Assembly (NCBI GenBank): GCA_958430865.1
Contig: CAUDNR010001446.1
Location: 165,642 to 205,922 of the forward strand
DNA: 40,281 nt
Direction of reading: 5' to 3'
Source: Entrophospora sp. SA101
Lineage: Eukaryota; Glomeromycota; Glomeromycetes; Entrophosporales; Entrophosporaceae
Numbering within the stretch: position 1 is the first letter of the stretch; every line of letters starts with the position of its first letter. Made by a program: the position numbers and the translations under genes. The notes beneath the pieces are model-generated. The model did not search any database, was not told where the DNA came from, and saw only the letters and a program-made list of their open reading frames with translations. Of this stretch, positions 11,760 to 22,817 are shown in pieces.

Positions 11760-12831
11760 ACATTACTATATATAATATATTTATATTTTTTTATATAGAA
11801 TGTTTTCAATTTGTTAATTATAATTCTTTTCTTTTATATATCCAAGACTTTTTAGATTTATTTATTTATTTGATTTAATTATAAATGTAAAAGTAATATT
11901 GTAGATTTTATTATTTTTTTTTTTTTAATCATATAGTTAATTTATTAATATTAATATACAACAAATTCAGGAATAAACCTTTTTGACTTATGCAAAATTG
12001 CAATAATAATGTTAAATGATAACGCGCGAGTTTACCCTGAAAATTTGTAAAAAATCTAATTGAGAGTTTATATACCACGTACTCGCATATTAATATAATA
12101 TATATAATAATAAAGGCTAATCCATTGACTTTTCTTTCTTGGATATTTTTGTATTTTCAATGTATATTTTATAATAGTAAATAAATATTTATCTCGATAC
12201 TTTATAATATATAATTTTTTCTTTAAATACGATTTGTTTAAGATCTATGAATATAAAAATGTCAAAAACCAATCTTTACACAAATACGCGTTTTTATAAA
12301 GGAAAAAGATTTTATTTTTCTTCGGCGCGCTTTTGTTCAAATTTGAGATTAATGATAACAATGCCTTAATGCTAGGGTTAATTATTCATGATAATGTCAT
12401 GATCACACTTGGTTCTTTGCCACGTGTTGAATAATTATGATTTCATATAATAATGACCATTACATCGAATATTGTATTCCCTTCAAAATGTTATTCCACG
12501 AAAATTAAAGACAATTTTTGTAAAATACATATTTTTCATTATAAATAATGTTTCCCCATGGCAGTGATGATAATATATTTTTCCGAGGAGATTTTATTCT
12601 TGATAATTTCCAATGATGGTTAAATTTCTAGGGCTTGAAGAGAGACTTGCAAACACGAAAAATACCAATGACAATGATTGGATTATAAAGGAATTTGAAA
12701 CAATTTATTAATATCAGTATTTACACTAATTAACATGCAATTATTTGGGAAGAAAAAAACTACTGATGTAAGTCGGCTAAGAATTTGATAAATTTCAGTT
12801 GATGGGAATCCTTTTTAAATGGTACTAACAC

Positions 12832-12871
<40 letters not shown>

Positions 12872-13191
12872 GTGCAGAAATTCCGTATATTTATGATATT
12901 TATTTATGAGGAATAATCCTTTAATAATATACACATAATTTTCGGAAAAGTTTATATAATGTAATAGTACTAGTATTAGTACCTTTTCCGTATGTTATTT
13001 TCCATATAGAAGCTATTCTTATGATGCAATAAATTAATTAATTGGTAATTAATTTTGCCGAATTAGCTATTATCGGTTATTTGACCGAAGACGAAATGAT
13101 TTGTGATGTCGTAACTGAAGCTCTTAGTTTAGGTTTAGAGTAAGGTTTAGGCTTGTTGTAGATTCTCTCCAGAAACTGTCACAGCGTTGAT
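11760..13191. other. Intergenic, no gene seen
   Basis: AT-rich DNA between the SH3-SAM-PH gene and the tandem duplication. It contains an (ATT)n microsatellite (12834-12870) and a small inverted repeat (CGGAAAAG at 12943-12950, CTTTTCCG at 12983-12990). Nothing here reads convincingly as protein. Confidence 0.5.
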
Positions 13192-13196
13192 ATAAA

Positions 13197-13207
13197 TTAA
13201 ATATTAA

Positions 13208-13243
<36 letters not shown>

Positions 13244-13385
13244 TTTTTCTTGGACGAATTTTCTGCACAAATCCTGCTAATATATTATTGGCTATCTTTA
13301 ATGTACACACGCGCCCGCACTCAATTTCACACACTGCGCTGTTCACAAAAGGATCGAGAATTTTCGTACCTATTACTATCTCCAT
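13197..13385 (-). CDS. Short divergent ORF upstream of the membrane-protein gene
   Basis: An ATG at 13385 opens about 48 protein-like residues (EIVIGTKILDPF, CEIECGRVCTLKIANN) before running into the (TA)n tract, which would encode a Tyr-Ile run. It lies divergently, about 180 bp from the membrane gene. Copies occur at 15172-15354 (minus, two amino-acid changes) and 37142-37339 (plus, same residues as this copy). The TA tract starts with GTATAT, which could serve as a splice donor, but no downstream exon was found. Not recognised; it may be part of the promoter region rather than a gene. Confidence 0.25.
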
Positions 13386-13567
13386 ATTAATATTAATATT
13401 AATATGCGAAATTACTATTTAAAACTCCAAGATTAATCTAGACAATATGCACAATTACAAAAAAAATTATTATTTCCTGATTTGGAGAAGATGATTTCAT
13501 TGGCGTTGAAAATATAAATATCTTGCTTTCTCTATTCTCTTTTTAAAAAAAAAAATAAAAAAAAAAA

Positions 13568-14616
13568 ATGATACTGCAAGACTTAATCAAAAAAAGGCGT
13601 AAAACCGAATCAAAATTGATTTTGTATTTACGACGTTATGTTATTCTTGTATTATTTTCAATGTTGATTCTTTTCTTTGTGATATTGTTGATGAGGGTGA
13701 TTAATGAAAAGCCTTCTATTAGTATTAATTTTACACCAATTGATAGTTTACCCGTCCCAAGTAAATAGTTTTTTTTTGTATTAAAAACCAAAATTAAACA
13801 ATATGTTTCTAATATCAAAACCACAAATAAATACAGACATCTATTTATCACATTATGGAGTATTTAATATCACTTGTATGTACAAAGTTGTTTCAAAACC
13901 TCTGGGTAAGAAGTTTTCGTGATTGTTTTATTATTTTATTATTATTTTATTATATCTGACTCGTACAAAATGTTCAAAAGAAAGTTGTGATCAGTACGTT
14001 ACACAACCAATAGAAACCAATCATATTCTTCGTCCTTATATTGGAACATTTTTACCAAAAGAAATGAATTTGAGCGGGGCTAACGGTCAAGGAGCGAATC
14101 TTGTTTATCTTTCAATAGATGTCGGGAATAATTACACTTTCAGGAACGATATCGATGTTGTGGATCGTCCCACTCGCGCTCTTAAGAGAATGATGCTAAT
14201 GCAGGTGTTAGATTCAGGTAAAGTTTTTCATAAAATTGGTTGATTATATCTTGATGTTTTGATAATAATAACGTGGCCATTTGATAAATAGAGGATGATC
14301 CAATGAATAAGAATTTTTTCTATAACAAAACGGCGTCCTCATTTGAGAAATCGCTTTTTCATATGAATAGTTATTATTTATCAGGAAATATTGTACGTAT
14401 CATCGTTTTAGCAAACTGACAACTTTTACCAATAAATTATTATTAAAAAATCAATAGATGTATATTTTAGGATACTATAGAAAAACCAGACGCACGATGA
14501 CCAATTCAGTCTTTAATTACATTGGTTTCCCGCAAACATACGATTCCCAAAATTTTATCGAGTCAGAAATACGTAAATATATTTGTTTTAAAAAATTATA
14601 TTGCGTATTTTATCAT
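13568..14616 (+). pseudogene. Two-pass membrane protein, truncated tandem copy
   Basis: Five exons (13568-13760, 13837-13905, 13981-14217, 14292-14392, 14458-14572) are identical in structure to the complete copy 1969 bp downstream. They encode the N-terminal membrane segment and most of the external domain. At 14616 the sequence leaves the gene and enters an ATT-rich block containing a transposon-derived BED finger, so exons 6-9, including the second membrane helix and cytoplasmic tail, are missing. Splice sites remain intact, so it could be transcribed, but the product would lack the C-terminal anchor. Confidence 0.75.
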
Positions 14617-14671
14617 TATTATTATTATTATTTATTATTATCATTATTATTCCCGGAACTAAAGAATGATT

Positions 14672-14838
14672 CTAAACCATTTGCAGGTGCATCTTTACAT
14701 GTTTAAAACACGCATCACGCCTTGTTATACCTCCATATAATTCATAGCTGCAATATTTACATTTGGTACGTTTTTGTTGAAACTTGGACACTTTGCCTAA
14801 TTTTTCAAAATTAGTGTTTGTCGCCAAACTATTTTGAA
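14672..14838 (-). pseudogene. BED-type zinc-finger fragment (transposon-derived)
   Basis: On the minus strand this block encodes KCKYCSYELYGG...FKHVKMHL followed by a stop. The C-X2-C-X16-H-X3-H spacing is that of a BED finger, the DNA-binding domain at the N-terminus of many hAT transposases. An identical copy is at 37666-37832 (plus). The finger is preceded by a basic stretch (KVSKFQQKRT), and no transposase body follows. It appears to be the 5' end of a hAT element left at the junction between the tandem copy and arm A. Confidence 0.6.
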
Positions 14839-15166
14839 AAGGCGAAAGTTAAAACTAAATCAAAAGTCAAGGGTCAAGAGTTTTGACTTTCGCCCAGTTG
14901 CAAAACTCTCTAGTTTTGGGAAACAACACTATTCCAAATATTTTTAGAAATCCCCGTCTCCTGCTACACTTTTTATGGAAAAATGCGTTTATTCAAAGAA
15001 TTTTATGCGCAGCAATGCACATATGGATCTGCGAAATTTCCCCAAAATCTTATAATAATTCGCGTGTGTTACATAAAAAATGCGCACATTTTGTTGACCA
15101 TCACCAAAAAAATTTAGTTATATCCTGAAAAACATCAATATAGTATGTTTGTTAATAATAATAATA
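14839..15166. repeat. Foldback segment next to the BED fragment
   Basis: Two short arms, GGCGAAAGTTAAAACT and AGTTTTGACTTTCGCC (about 14840-14896), form a hairpin containing TCAAGGGTCAAGAG. The same block is in arm A' (about 37608-37664), and a diverged relative lies at about 39421-39580. Beyond it, up to the tandem copy, nothing gene-like is seen. It is probably the terminal region of the same transposon family as the BED fragment. Confidence 0.5.
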
Positions 15167-15185
15167 ATAAATTAAATATTAACTG

Positions 15186-15209
15186 TATATATATATATAT
15201 ATATATATA
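15186..15209. repeat. (TA)12 microsatellite
   Basis: Same locus as (TA)15 at 13211-13240 and (TA)16 at 37287-37318. The three lengths give a rough order of divergence among copies that are otherwise nearly identical. Confidence 0.95.
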
Positions 15210-15536
15210 CATTTTTTGTTGGACGAATTTTCTGCACAAATCCTGCTAATAGATTATTGGCTATCTTTAATGTACACACGCGCCCGCACTCAATTTCACA
15301 CACTGCGCTGTTCACAAAAGGATCGAGAATTTTCGTACCTATTACTATCTCCATATTAATATTAATATTAATATGCGAAATTACTATTTAAAACTCCAAG
15401 ATTAATCTAGACAATATGCACAATTACAAAAAAAATTATTATTTCCTGATTTGGAGAAGATGATTTCATTGGCGTTGAAAATATAAATATCTTGCTTTCT
15501 CTATTCTCTTTTTAAAAAAAAAAATAAAAAAAAAAA

Positions 15537-17360
15537 ATGATACTGCAAGACTTAATCAAAAAAAGGCGTAAAACCGAATCAAAATTGATTTTGTATTTAC
15601 GACGTTATGTTATTCTTGTATTATTTTCAATGTTGATTCTTTTCTTTGTGATATTGTTGATGAGGGTGATTAATGAAAAGCCTTCTATTAGTATTAATTT
15701 TACACCAATTGATAGTTTACCCGTCCCAAGTAAATAGTTTTTTTTTGTATTAAAAACCAAAATTAAACAATATGTTTCTAATATCAAAACCACAAATAAA
15801 TACAGACATCTATTTATCACATTATGGAGTATTTAATATCACTTGTATGTACAAAGTTGTTTCAAAACCTCTGGGTAAGAAGTTTTCGTGATTGTTTTAT
15901 TATTTTATTATTATTTTATTATATCTGACTCGTACAAAATGTTCAAAAGAAAGTTGTGATCAGTACGTTACACAACCAATAGAAACCAATCATATTCTTC
16001 GTCCTTATATTGGAACATTTTTACCAAAAGAAATGAATTTGAGCGGGGCTAACGGTCAAGGAGCGAATCTTGTTTATCTTTCAATAGATGTCGGGAATAA
16101 TTACACTTTCAGGAACGATATCGATGTTGTGGATCGTCCCACTCGCGCTCTTAAGAGAATGATGCTAATGCAGGTGTTAGATTCAGGTAAAGTTTTTCAT
16201 AAAATTGGTTGATTATATCTTGATGTTTTGATAATAATAACGTGGCCATTTGATAAATAGAGGATGATCCAATGAATAAGAATTTTTTCTATAACAAAAC
16301 GGCGTCCTCATTTGAGAAATCGCTTTTTCATATGAATAGTTATTATTTATCAGGAAATATTGTACGTATCATCGTTTTAGCAAACTGACAACTTTTACCA
16401 ATAAATTATTATTAAAAAATCAATAGATGTATATTTTAGGATACTATAGAAAAACCAGACGCACGATGACCAATTCAGTCTTTAATTACATTGGTTTCCC
16501 GCAAACATACGATTCCCAAAATTTTATCGAGTCAGAAATACGTAAATATATTTGTTTTAAAAAATTATATTGCGTATTTTATCATGTGTGCGTATTGAGC
16601 CTTTTTAAATACTGATGTATTGATTAATAACCACAGAGGTGTCGACCGTGACAAATAACCAGTCTATCATAACAGTAGCTATTACTCCACAAAACTTTAT
16701 CGTACAAGAGGAAGTAGAACAAAGGTAAAACCAATTTGAATGAGTCCATTTTGCTAATATATTATTAACACAATTTTACAAATAAATAATCATAACATAT
16801 AATAGGAACAGTACTGTAAGTAATAATATTTATTTAAGACCTCAGTTTTTGAAAATCTGTCATACACAAATAGTAATCAAAGTTCCAATAAATAGCTTAT
16901 ATCCATAATAGCAAATTTTTTTGCTTACTATACTGCTATTGTGGCTTTCTATGCATTTTTATTTGGTAAGTTGGCTTTTTTTTTTTTTAGAGTCAAATCA
17001 TTGCGATTTTACAATTTGTTCATTTATTTTAAAAAATTCAAATTCTCAGGAGTTGATTTAATCTCTCCATGGGGTTCCGTGCATAACGGATGCTGTGGAT
17101 TCAAAAAACTCAAAATGAGAACAGAAGAAAGCCTTTTACCACTTGTGAATGATGACACAGGAAAACACGAGGATAATTTAGAACTCCCACAAAAAGTTGA
17201 ACATTTGAAAAAATTTGAATTCTTTCTTAAAGATTATATCGTTGACACTTCATTACTAGAATCCATTAAGCAACAATCAAGTCAAAGGCAGGAGCAGCAA
17301 GAACAAGAAGAGCCACTACAATACCATAACAACACGAGCATGACAAGTCAAAATGGATAA
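15537..17360 (+). CDS. Two-pass membrane protein, complete copy
   Basis: Nine exons are proposed: 15537-15729, 15806-15874, 15950-16186, 16261-16361, 16427-16541, 16637-16724, 16806-16858, 16912-16965 and 17050-17360. This gives about 406 residues. The exon 7 donor is weak (GTCATA); the stronger GTAAGT at 16816 would make a 10-nt exon that breaks the frame, so this junction is uncertain. Residues 22-43 (YVILVLFSMLILFFVILLMR) form an N-terminal membrane helix. About 240 residues follow with Cys and Asn-X-Ser/Thr sites, then a second helix (FFAYYTAIVAFYAFLFG), the motif GVDLISPWGSVHNGCCGFK, and a Gln/Glu-rich tail of about 90 residues. The likely topology is a loop anchored by two helices. Family not recognised by name. 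The start is the ATG after an A-rich leader, identical in all three copies. Confidence 0.7.
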
Positions 17361-20300
17361 AGGATCTTGATGAATGAATAATTGATATTAGCAATTAATG
17401 ATTAAGTTGACGAGATTAGTGAATTGTGTGGATTTGGTGGACGATAAATTATCGGAGTTTGATTTTTATATACATATTATTATTTTTTATTTATTAATTG
17501 TTTTTAAAATAATAAGATTAAATTTTACGACATATAGTAAAGATTATTAAAAATCCTTTAATTATGAATTTTATCTCTCTGCTCGTTTTTTATCTTTTAT
17601 ACAATAATATTAAATCAAACTACGCATTCATTCTTCAAATAACAATTTTATTGAAATAAACAAACTATTAATCAAATGATTACATGACATCATATCCCAA
17701 ATACTCAATAAAATTATACATCCACTCGAAGGTATGCACAACAGATATAAAGTTGTAATTATCCCCTTTAATTTCAACATGGTAATTAAAGATGCTTTTC
17801 AACTTGAAGCAAAAATACTTGAGAAGAAAAGTGACATCTCCTTGTCTTTCAAATGCAAGCAAGTTACCCTTTCTGCACATTTACATTCCGCCACGATATT
17901 GTGAGCTGACATTTACTTTATATTATAAAAATGGATTAGTATGGTTTTATCAATTATCATATTTTCTAGCTATCCTTTAAAAATTCTTATATGGTCCATG
18001 CAACTAGAATTTTTTCTCCTTGGCCCATTACTAATTTCTCCATAGTAATAGAAAGTCTCCCAAATCAAGAATTCCTCTAACATATACCTGGCTTTTTTTT
18101 ATGGGCCGTCTGCACTGTTATTCCTTTCCTTAGTTGCCATAAAATTTATGAAGAATTAACCGTAAGAAATTACAAAATAAACAGAAAATGATTATTAAAA
18201 AGATTATTTTTCGAGTACGTTTGAATTTTTTTAAAAAATTTTTTTCGGGAATGCTGTGAGTGATTCGTGTTTTCAAGGTTGTATGAGCTTAAGATAATTA
18301 TAGATTTTTTTTCTTATTCATTAATTTAATATGCAAAGATAATAAATTAATAAGTCTTTTTTTCCTAATAGAGAGATTGGGTGCCCGTAATCAATCGAAA
18401 CTTTGGAGAATGTGATATTTATTATACCTTTGGGCGAAACTAAAATTTGATTTATCAAAAGTAAAAGTTTCAGCATATATAAAATATGTGGATAACAAAA
18501 ATTATGATACGGTAAACGATTTTCCAAATTTGCTTAAATATTCAGCATTTTGGCATTAACCCGTTTTAGTTTGTCGAAAGTCTATTACTATACCTTCGCC
18601 CACAAGTATAATACTTATCAATTAATTTAAACAGGAAATGACTGCTGGAATGAAAGCACAATTATCCCATAAATCGTATGCCGTTGACTTCACTTTCGAA
18701 TACAATTTTATCATTATGAGCGAAAAATTAAATCGTTTGCGTAGGAATTATTAATAAACATATAGCAATAAGTATGACTGAATGAAGATCTAATTCAATT
18801 ATTTATAAACGAATTGTAAGAAAAAAAATTTTAATTGCTTAAAGCATTATTGAAAATTAAAAATTCTTATTTATTTGCAGGAAAAGAAGATGGTGTCATT
18901 GTAGCTTGAAGTTCTATGGTTTATACAACAAGGGTAGTTTTACGAGCAAGAGAATTTTATTATTTTATGGAAGATTTCGCCCGTGGGTCACGTGGATTGT
19001 TGACCTGACCCTTTCAAAACTCTTGAGCACGAGATTGCTTTTATTATGGGAATTTTTTTTGATAAATGGTAAAGCATTTACAATATATAAAATTATCATG
19101 TAAAAAGTAACTTTAGTAAATAAGATTATTTGATTTTAGGTAGATTTTTAGATGAAAAATACGGTAACTAATCAGACTTTTCAAACAATATGTAGATAAT
19201 ATTTGAGGTGAAGTAATGGCTGTCTTTTTGGATGGTAAACAAAAAATTTGGCAATGATAGTAAAGCTATTCTTTTATATTTAGAAGAAATAAATCCTATT
19301 ATGATGGATTTTGAAAGACATCATGAAACTTGATTTAACGATAAGGTAATTTACATGTTAATAATGTTTGTTTTTTTATATTCTTTGATTTATTTTATTT
19401 GCAAGTAGAGTATGTTATTTGTAATCTTTAAAGTTAGTAACAAATGCATACAAATTGGTTCACCTACCCGACTTAAATTGAAATGATGGAGAAATATTTT
19501 ACCAATTAGCAAACTCACTAGGATTACTTGTATAATTATTCCATTTATAAAAAAGATATGGATACAATTGATTTAAAATTCATTGATTCAATATTGCAAT
19601 GATCAAAGATTAACCCTTGTTAACTGGGGTTATTTATCAAAGTTTTTGGCTGGTTTCGACTTCTAAAATTATGTTAATAAGATAATAAGTTATTAATAAA
19701 TAACATTAATATTAATCTCAATATCTTTTGGGTAATAGGCTCCATTTTTACGCAATAATAAAGTAAAATTGCATTCATTTGACTTTTCTCACTCAATCCA
19801 CGCTTTTTAAACTCATGAAGCATTCCTTAATTTTCTTAACATTAATTGGTTCTTTAGCTTGTTAATAGTAAATTTGAAAAGTTTTTCGAATTTTGTTTTC
19901 TATGGCTCAATGCAACTTTAATATGAAGTTGGTGAATTTTTCTTTCAAAAATTATAAGAATATAACATGCTTTCATTATTTCTAAACGTGTGCTAAATAT
20001 CCTCAAAATTCTCGAGTAATAAAGTAATTTCTTGTAAATACCGGAGATGTTTTTTTTTTATAATTAAAAGAATTAATATTTAATATTTTTTAAAAAAGCA
20101 AATAAATAACTTGAACGAATTTCAGAAATCAAAAAGATGCTTTTAAGGGGAGCTCCACGCTTATTTAGATTAAAATGTGAATGTAATTATAATATAAATA
20201 TATACATACGTATACAAAGAAATTGATATAACAACATATATAAAATAAATAATTAGTATTTATAAGAAAAAAAAATAATACATAGAATAAAAATTGCATA

Positions 20301-20372
20301 AAGAAAATTGACAAGTGTGAATGACGATAACTGTAAAAACTCATATTATTGCCAGGGAAAAAAAAATAACAA
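17361..20372. other. Gene-poor stretch with short ORFs
   Basis: No intact gene is recognised in 3 kb, all within arm A. It holds one 66-codon minus-strand ORF (17680-17880), a 33-codon plus-strand ORF (19232-19333, containing KAILLYLEEINPIMMDFERHH) that reads like a remnant, and a TTCGCCC/TTTCG motif pair around 18573-18602 that resembles the foldback repeat. The rest is AT-rich DNA without clear structure. Confidence 0.4.
17680..17880 (-). CDS. Short hypothetical ORF
   Basis: A 66-codon frame with a true ATG. The composition is protein-like (HVEIKGDNYNFISVVHTFEW, YNFIEYLGYDVM), and it is convergent with the membrane-protein gene, whose stop is at 17360. It may be the last exon of a larger decayed gene; another protein-like frame (MLEEFLIWETFYYYGEISNG) lies just upstream on the same strand, ending about 100 bp before this ATG. 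Identical copy at 34616-34816 (plus). Not recognised. Confidence 0.3.
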   Translation of the reverse strand: MCRKGNLLAFERQGDVTFLLKYFCFKLKSIFNYHVEIKGDNYNFISVVHTFEWMYNFIEYLGYDVM

Positions 20373-21849
20373 TCAATCTTCCGTCACTATTATTTCTATT
20401 TTTAATTCAGAATCCTTTTCTCTGAATTCAGATTGCTTGAGTACATTTTTATCACCACCATCAACAACAGCTTTGAATTCTTTGGATGAAATGGATTCTT
20501 TACAAGCACAAATTACCCATCCAACAACATTACTTGGCATTTTAAGTTTATTTCTATGAATTTTTATCCGAAATAAACACCCCAGTGAAATCATTATTAT
20601 ATATATCCATACTAATAAACAATAAGAATAATCGCATGGAATATTTATTCATACAGATACTTCTTCATCTGTTCCTGACTCTACATCTTTCACAGTTTGA
20701 TATGATGCCCAATGCTCTGGTGTATACTCATATATTGAAGTGTCCTTACCCCTTACGACTGCTGAACTCCATTTTCTTGCAACAAGGTCACCTGCCACCT
20801 TCAAATATGAATTAAAGTGCACATCATGACTGCCATGATTACCTTCTTTAACGCGTTTTACCTCACATATGTACGCCTTAACATCAATGGGTACTGATAC
20901 AATTTCACTTATTTCAGGATGACTTGGCTGATAAGGAATTCTGGCACCCTAAGTGTCCACATTCTGAGTATTATGCCAGCGCCAATCTCACTAAAGGTTC
21001 CCCTCTCAAAAAATTCCATTGCTAATATCAAGGTACCATTTTCCCGATAGTCAGATTGATCTGTACTCGTATAATTCAAGTAAATTGTGCGGTTGTAATA
21101 GACATTAGTCCTAAAGTCATCATCTGTATAATTGTATCCATCGGAAGTGTTACGAAATATATATTCAGAATGTACCTCTGGCAATAATTCATATAAATTA
21201 CTCAATCCATGTAATACAGAAGTGTTCATATTTACTTGGGTCACTCCAGATTTATAGGTTAAACATGAAGATCTCAATGGATAAGAATCAACATCAAGTT
21301 GAGGATCAAATCTCCAACGAGAATCTACTGGAACTTGTCCATCCGATAAACTACTATTTCTTCTTCTCTGTATCATCGCATCTACTTCAGCATGGGACCA
21401 AAGTACTGCTGTATTATCATCATTGGTAATTTTTGCCTGTGTAATTACGACATTTGTGCTGCATAATTCAACCATACTTAGAGTGTTTAGAACAATAACA
21501 CCTTCAAAACTTGTCAATACTAGACCAAATATAACCACCAAACAAGTAATTAATCTCGGTGTCAAGAACTTTATATTTAATATATAAAAATATCTACAAA
21601 GTTTGTTGGCACTGCAGTCTCTAAAATTGGTATCGAACCCTTATTTTTGATTTGATACAATGATCGAAGTCTTATAATAGTTGATAAAAAAAGAACCATC
21701 CAAAGCCCAAGACGCTCAGCAAGAGTGCTGCAGCAATTTGTAAATAACCTAGAGGCTATGTAGTAGGGATTTCGTAACTCATTAAATTCACAATTATTTA
21801 ATTTATAATTTGTATGCGAGAAGCAAAAAAGATTAATGCTTTTATACAA
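20373..21849 (-). pseudogene. Multi-pass membrane glycoprotein, three frame lesions (arm A copy)
   Basis: Read on the minus strand, four coding blocks follow one another. The first has a hydrophobic helix (LGLWMVLFLSTIIRL) and ends in VPTNFVDIFIY. The second has another helix (LITCLVVIFGLVLTSFEGVI), then an external-type domain with many Asn-X-Ser/Thr sites (NTSDGYNYTDDDF, YNRTIYLNYT). The third (GARIPYQPSHPEISEIV) leads to TDEEVSV. The last has a C-terminal helix (YCLLVWIYIIMISLGCLFRI) and a polar tail. The blocks are separated by a one-base loss near 21578, a one-base loss near 20949 and an in-frame TGA at 20649-20651. Introns too short to be credible (29 and 20 nt) would be the only splicing alternatives at the first two. 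The N-terminus is unresolved, and the family is not recognised. Confidence 0.6.
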
Positions 21850-22817
21850 GTATCAAATTCCTAAAAGATATTGGTAATTCAATATGAAATGGATCAAGAA
21901 AAAGGAAATATTTCAACAAAATGAATGTGTGATACAAAATTAAAGTTCACAATATTTTGGACAACAAATAAATAAAAGACTCATCATATCAATATGAGCC
22001 AGTTTTTGTCCTGTAATACAAGTAGTTCAAATTTTGTTGTTTTTCAAAACAATGGCTTATCTCTTTTGATAAAAATGATTATTACAGCCTTTTGACTAAA
22101 TATAACAAACAAAAAATACATTAAAGATGTTGCTAAAAAAGTTCATTATCATTTAAAATCCATTTGATAATACGTCGCCCTCGTCGATTATTTTCGTAAA
22201 TTATCAAATTTAAAACATCGAAATTTAGCATATGTGAATTCACAATTCACATGTGGAATTCAAATTAGCCAATCAGAATTTCACCCCACTCATTTCACAT
22301 AATTTCAAATTCACATTCAACAGCAACATCGAAATTTAACAACATCATCATAATACATCATTAATAATCGATATGGATACTTACTTATCCAAGACATTTT
22401 TATTATTAAATACGTTTTTCTTTACAAATTTTGTTAGAAATATTTTTAGGCGAATTTTTTATTTTTAACAATTAAAAAATTATGAAAATTTAGGCTACAA
22501 AATTTTTATTTGAAAGTGTGCCCAACTTTTATCCATGTAGTGTATGATTGAATTCTTTAATAATGGGATTCCTCTATGGATTGAATTTTATCTGAGAATT
22601 TTAAACCAATATGTACAACAGTGAGAATGCAGATTCTTTTTAATCAGACAAATTTGCCATGTTGATATATTATTTTTTTACCAACAATTGTAATCAACCA
22701 GTAAAGAATTCATCTTGATTCAAACTAACAATAGATATTTTTATTTGATATAATGTATGTGAATTTATTATTGGTAAATGATAATAAAAAAAATAATTAT
22801 CTAGTATTTTGGTTAAC
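21850..22817. other. Intergenic, no gene seen
   Basis: AT-rich DNA within arm A, between the membrane pseudogene and the 3' end of BTB-TLDc gene 2. A 32-codon minus-strand frame (about 22231-22133, containing YENNRRGRRIIKWILNDNEL) reads like protein but has no clear splice partners. A 14-bp direct repeat flanks about 100 bp here, as described for the A' copy at 30158-30282. Confidence 0.35.

Larger units (their letters stand above)
13192..14616. repeat. Tandem duplication, copy 1 (partner about 15167-16585)
   Basis: This block repeats in direct orientation with a period of 1969 bp from about 13249 on; the TA tract differs in length. The left edge lies at a shared ATAAATTAA. The right edge is TATCAT at 14611-14616 against TATCAT ending at 16585, after which the copies diverge. 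It carries the first five exons of a two-pass membrane-protein gene and a short divergent ORF. Differences noticed from copy 2: TA tract 30 versus 24 nt, C versus G (13249/15218), and T versus G (13283/15252). Confidence 0.9.

Noticed and set aside
13120..13155. TTTAGG-like repeats as a telomeric tract
   Set aside because: Only three or four scattered, imperfect units within unique sequence.
13636..13851. 71-codon minus-strand frame over exon 1 of the membrane gene
   Set aside because: Antisense of the N-terminal helix and adjoining intron; the sense strand has matching splice sites and continues into further exons.
14883..15128. 81-codon frame in the foldback block
   Set aside because: Lies over repeat sequence, and the opposite-strand BED finger next to it explains the coding-like signal better.
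18906..19103. 65-codon frame with hydrophobic content (copy at 33393-33590)
   Set aside because: Opens without a convincing ATG, has no splice partners or recognisable motif, and is typical of AT-rich noncoding DNA.
20308..20559. 83-codon plus-strand frame and the 76-codon frame at 20585-20815
   Set aside because: Antisense of the membrane pseudogene's C-terminal blocks.
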